From assembly GCF_000949475.1 (NCBI RefSeq), contig NZ_JRHC01000001.1:1488001-1552000 (forward strand): a stretch of DNA of 64,000 bases, in the 5' to 3' direction. The position numbers were made by a program, and so were the translations under genes. This DNA is from Draconibacterium sediminis (GTDB taxonomy: Bacteria > Bacteroidota > Bacteroidia > Bacteroidales > Prolixibacteraceae). This document shows positions 63,939 to 64,000 of the stretch, piece by piece. Position 1 is the first letter of the stretch. Each line of letters opens with the position of its first letter. Below the pieces are notes generated by a model, which was not told where the DNA came from, made no database searches, and was given only the letters and a program-made list of their open reading frames with translations.

Positions 63939-64000
63939 GAATTTTATTCCGGTTGGCTTAAGGAATGAAGGGTTTTGTCCGGTGATCGATTTCTTTCTTA

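Overview
The window comes from a member of the Bacteroidota, most likely a marine or anaerobic Bacteroidales/Marinilabiliales-type bacterium. Evidence: the -7 box TAnnTTTG (often TACTTTTG, twice with a TTG 20 bases upstream) recurs before genes and Shine-Dalgarno sites are scarce; there is an ECF sigma / FecR / TonB-receptor set with STN and carboxypeptidase-like domains, DUF3857, DUF4301, DUF2027, DUF4197 and DUF6261-like genes, a Bacteroidota-type RNase P RNA, and a secreted rhamnogalacturonan lyase. The genus cannot be fixed from this sequence alone.

Layout. 1-750: NuoF/NuoE-like NADH-module subunits, cut by the window edge. 1185-8495: a small secreted protein, a PafA-type alkaline phosphatase that appears to have lost its active site, a lipoprotein, and an ECF sigma / anti-sigma / TonB receptor operon. 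8750-14840: quinone oxidoreductase, DODA-type dioxygenase, YceI, SnoaL-like protein, AAA ATPase, Crp regulator, DUF1697 and CHAD proteins. 14920-23120: a long efflux operon (TetR - TolC - HlyD - two ATPases - two permeases) resembling E. coli YbhGFSR with YbhF split in two, controlled by a promoter flanked by two palindromic operators. 23280-41360: housekeeping and surface genes (DUF1080, EamA, MaoC, LMW-PTP, AroE, DUF368, TPR, DUF4301, two radical SAM proteins, two DUF3857 proteins, DUF4197, a bifunctional acyltransferase). 41868-48554: YwbE, an ABC-F ATPase, a DUF6261-like protein, then an A+T-rich HD plus GHKL ATPase protein. 48778-54401: TrpB, acyl-CoA ligase, QueA, DUF2027/Smr. 54927-57676: rnpB, a PL11-type lyase, and a truncated second rnpB. 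57694-63813: phosphatase, methyltransferase, UDP-sugar epimerase, and CysN/C with CysD for sulfate activation.

The most unusual content lies between genes. (1) Four small four-helix-bundle (23S rRNA intervening-sequence type) genes each sit between two facing arms made of degenerate 6-8-base repeats. Three are placed in successive gaps of the efflux operon, a fourth gap holds an arm pair without a gene, and the last copy abuts rnpB. Similar gene-less arrays lie in other within-operon gaps, including cysD-cysN. They look like intervening-sequence elements living in mRNA spacers. (2) Upstream of the HD-ATPase gene is a row of palindromes spaced exactly 42 bases apart, that is, four helical turns. 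(3) rnpB is duplicated: the second copy keeps only the 5' and 3' ends plus a nearly identical structured downstream tract, and a lyase gene lies between the copies. (4) Several proteins look like pseudoenzymes by residue inspection: the PafA-like protein, the CysC half of CysN/C, and one DUF3857 transglutaminase.

No tRNA, 16S/23S rRNA, CRISPR array, integrase or transposase gene was recognised.
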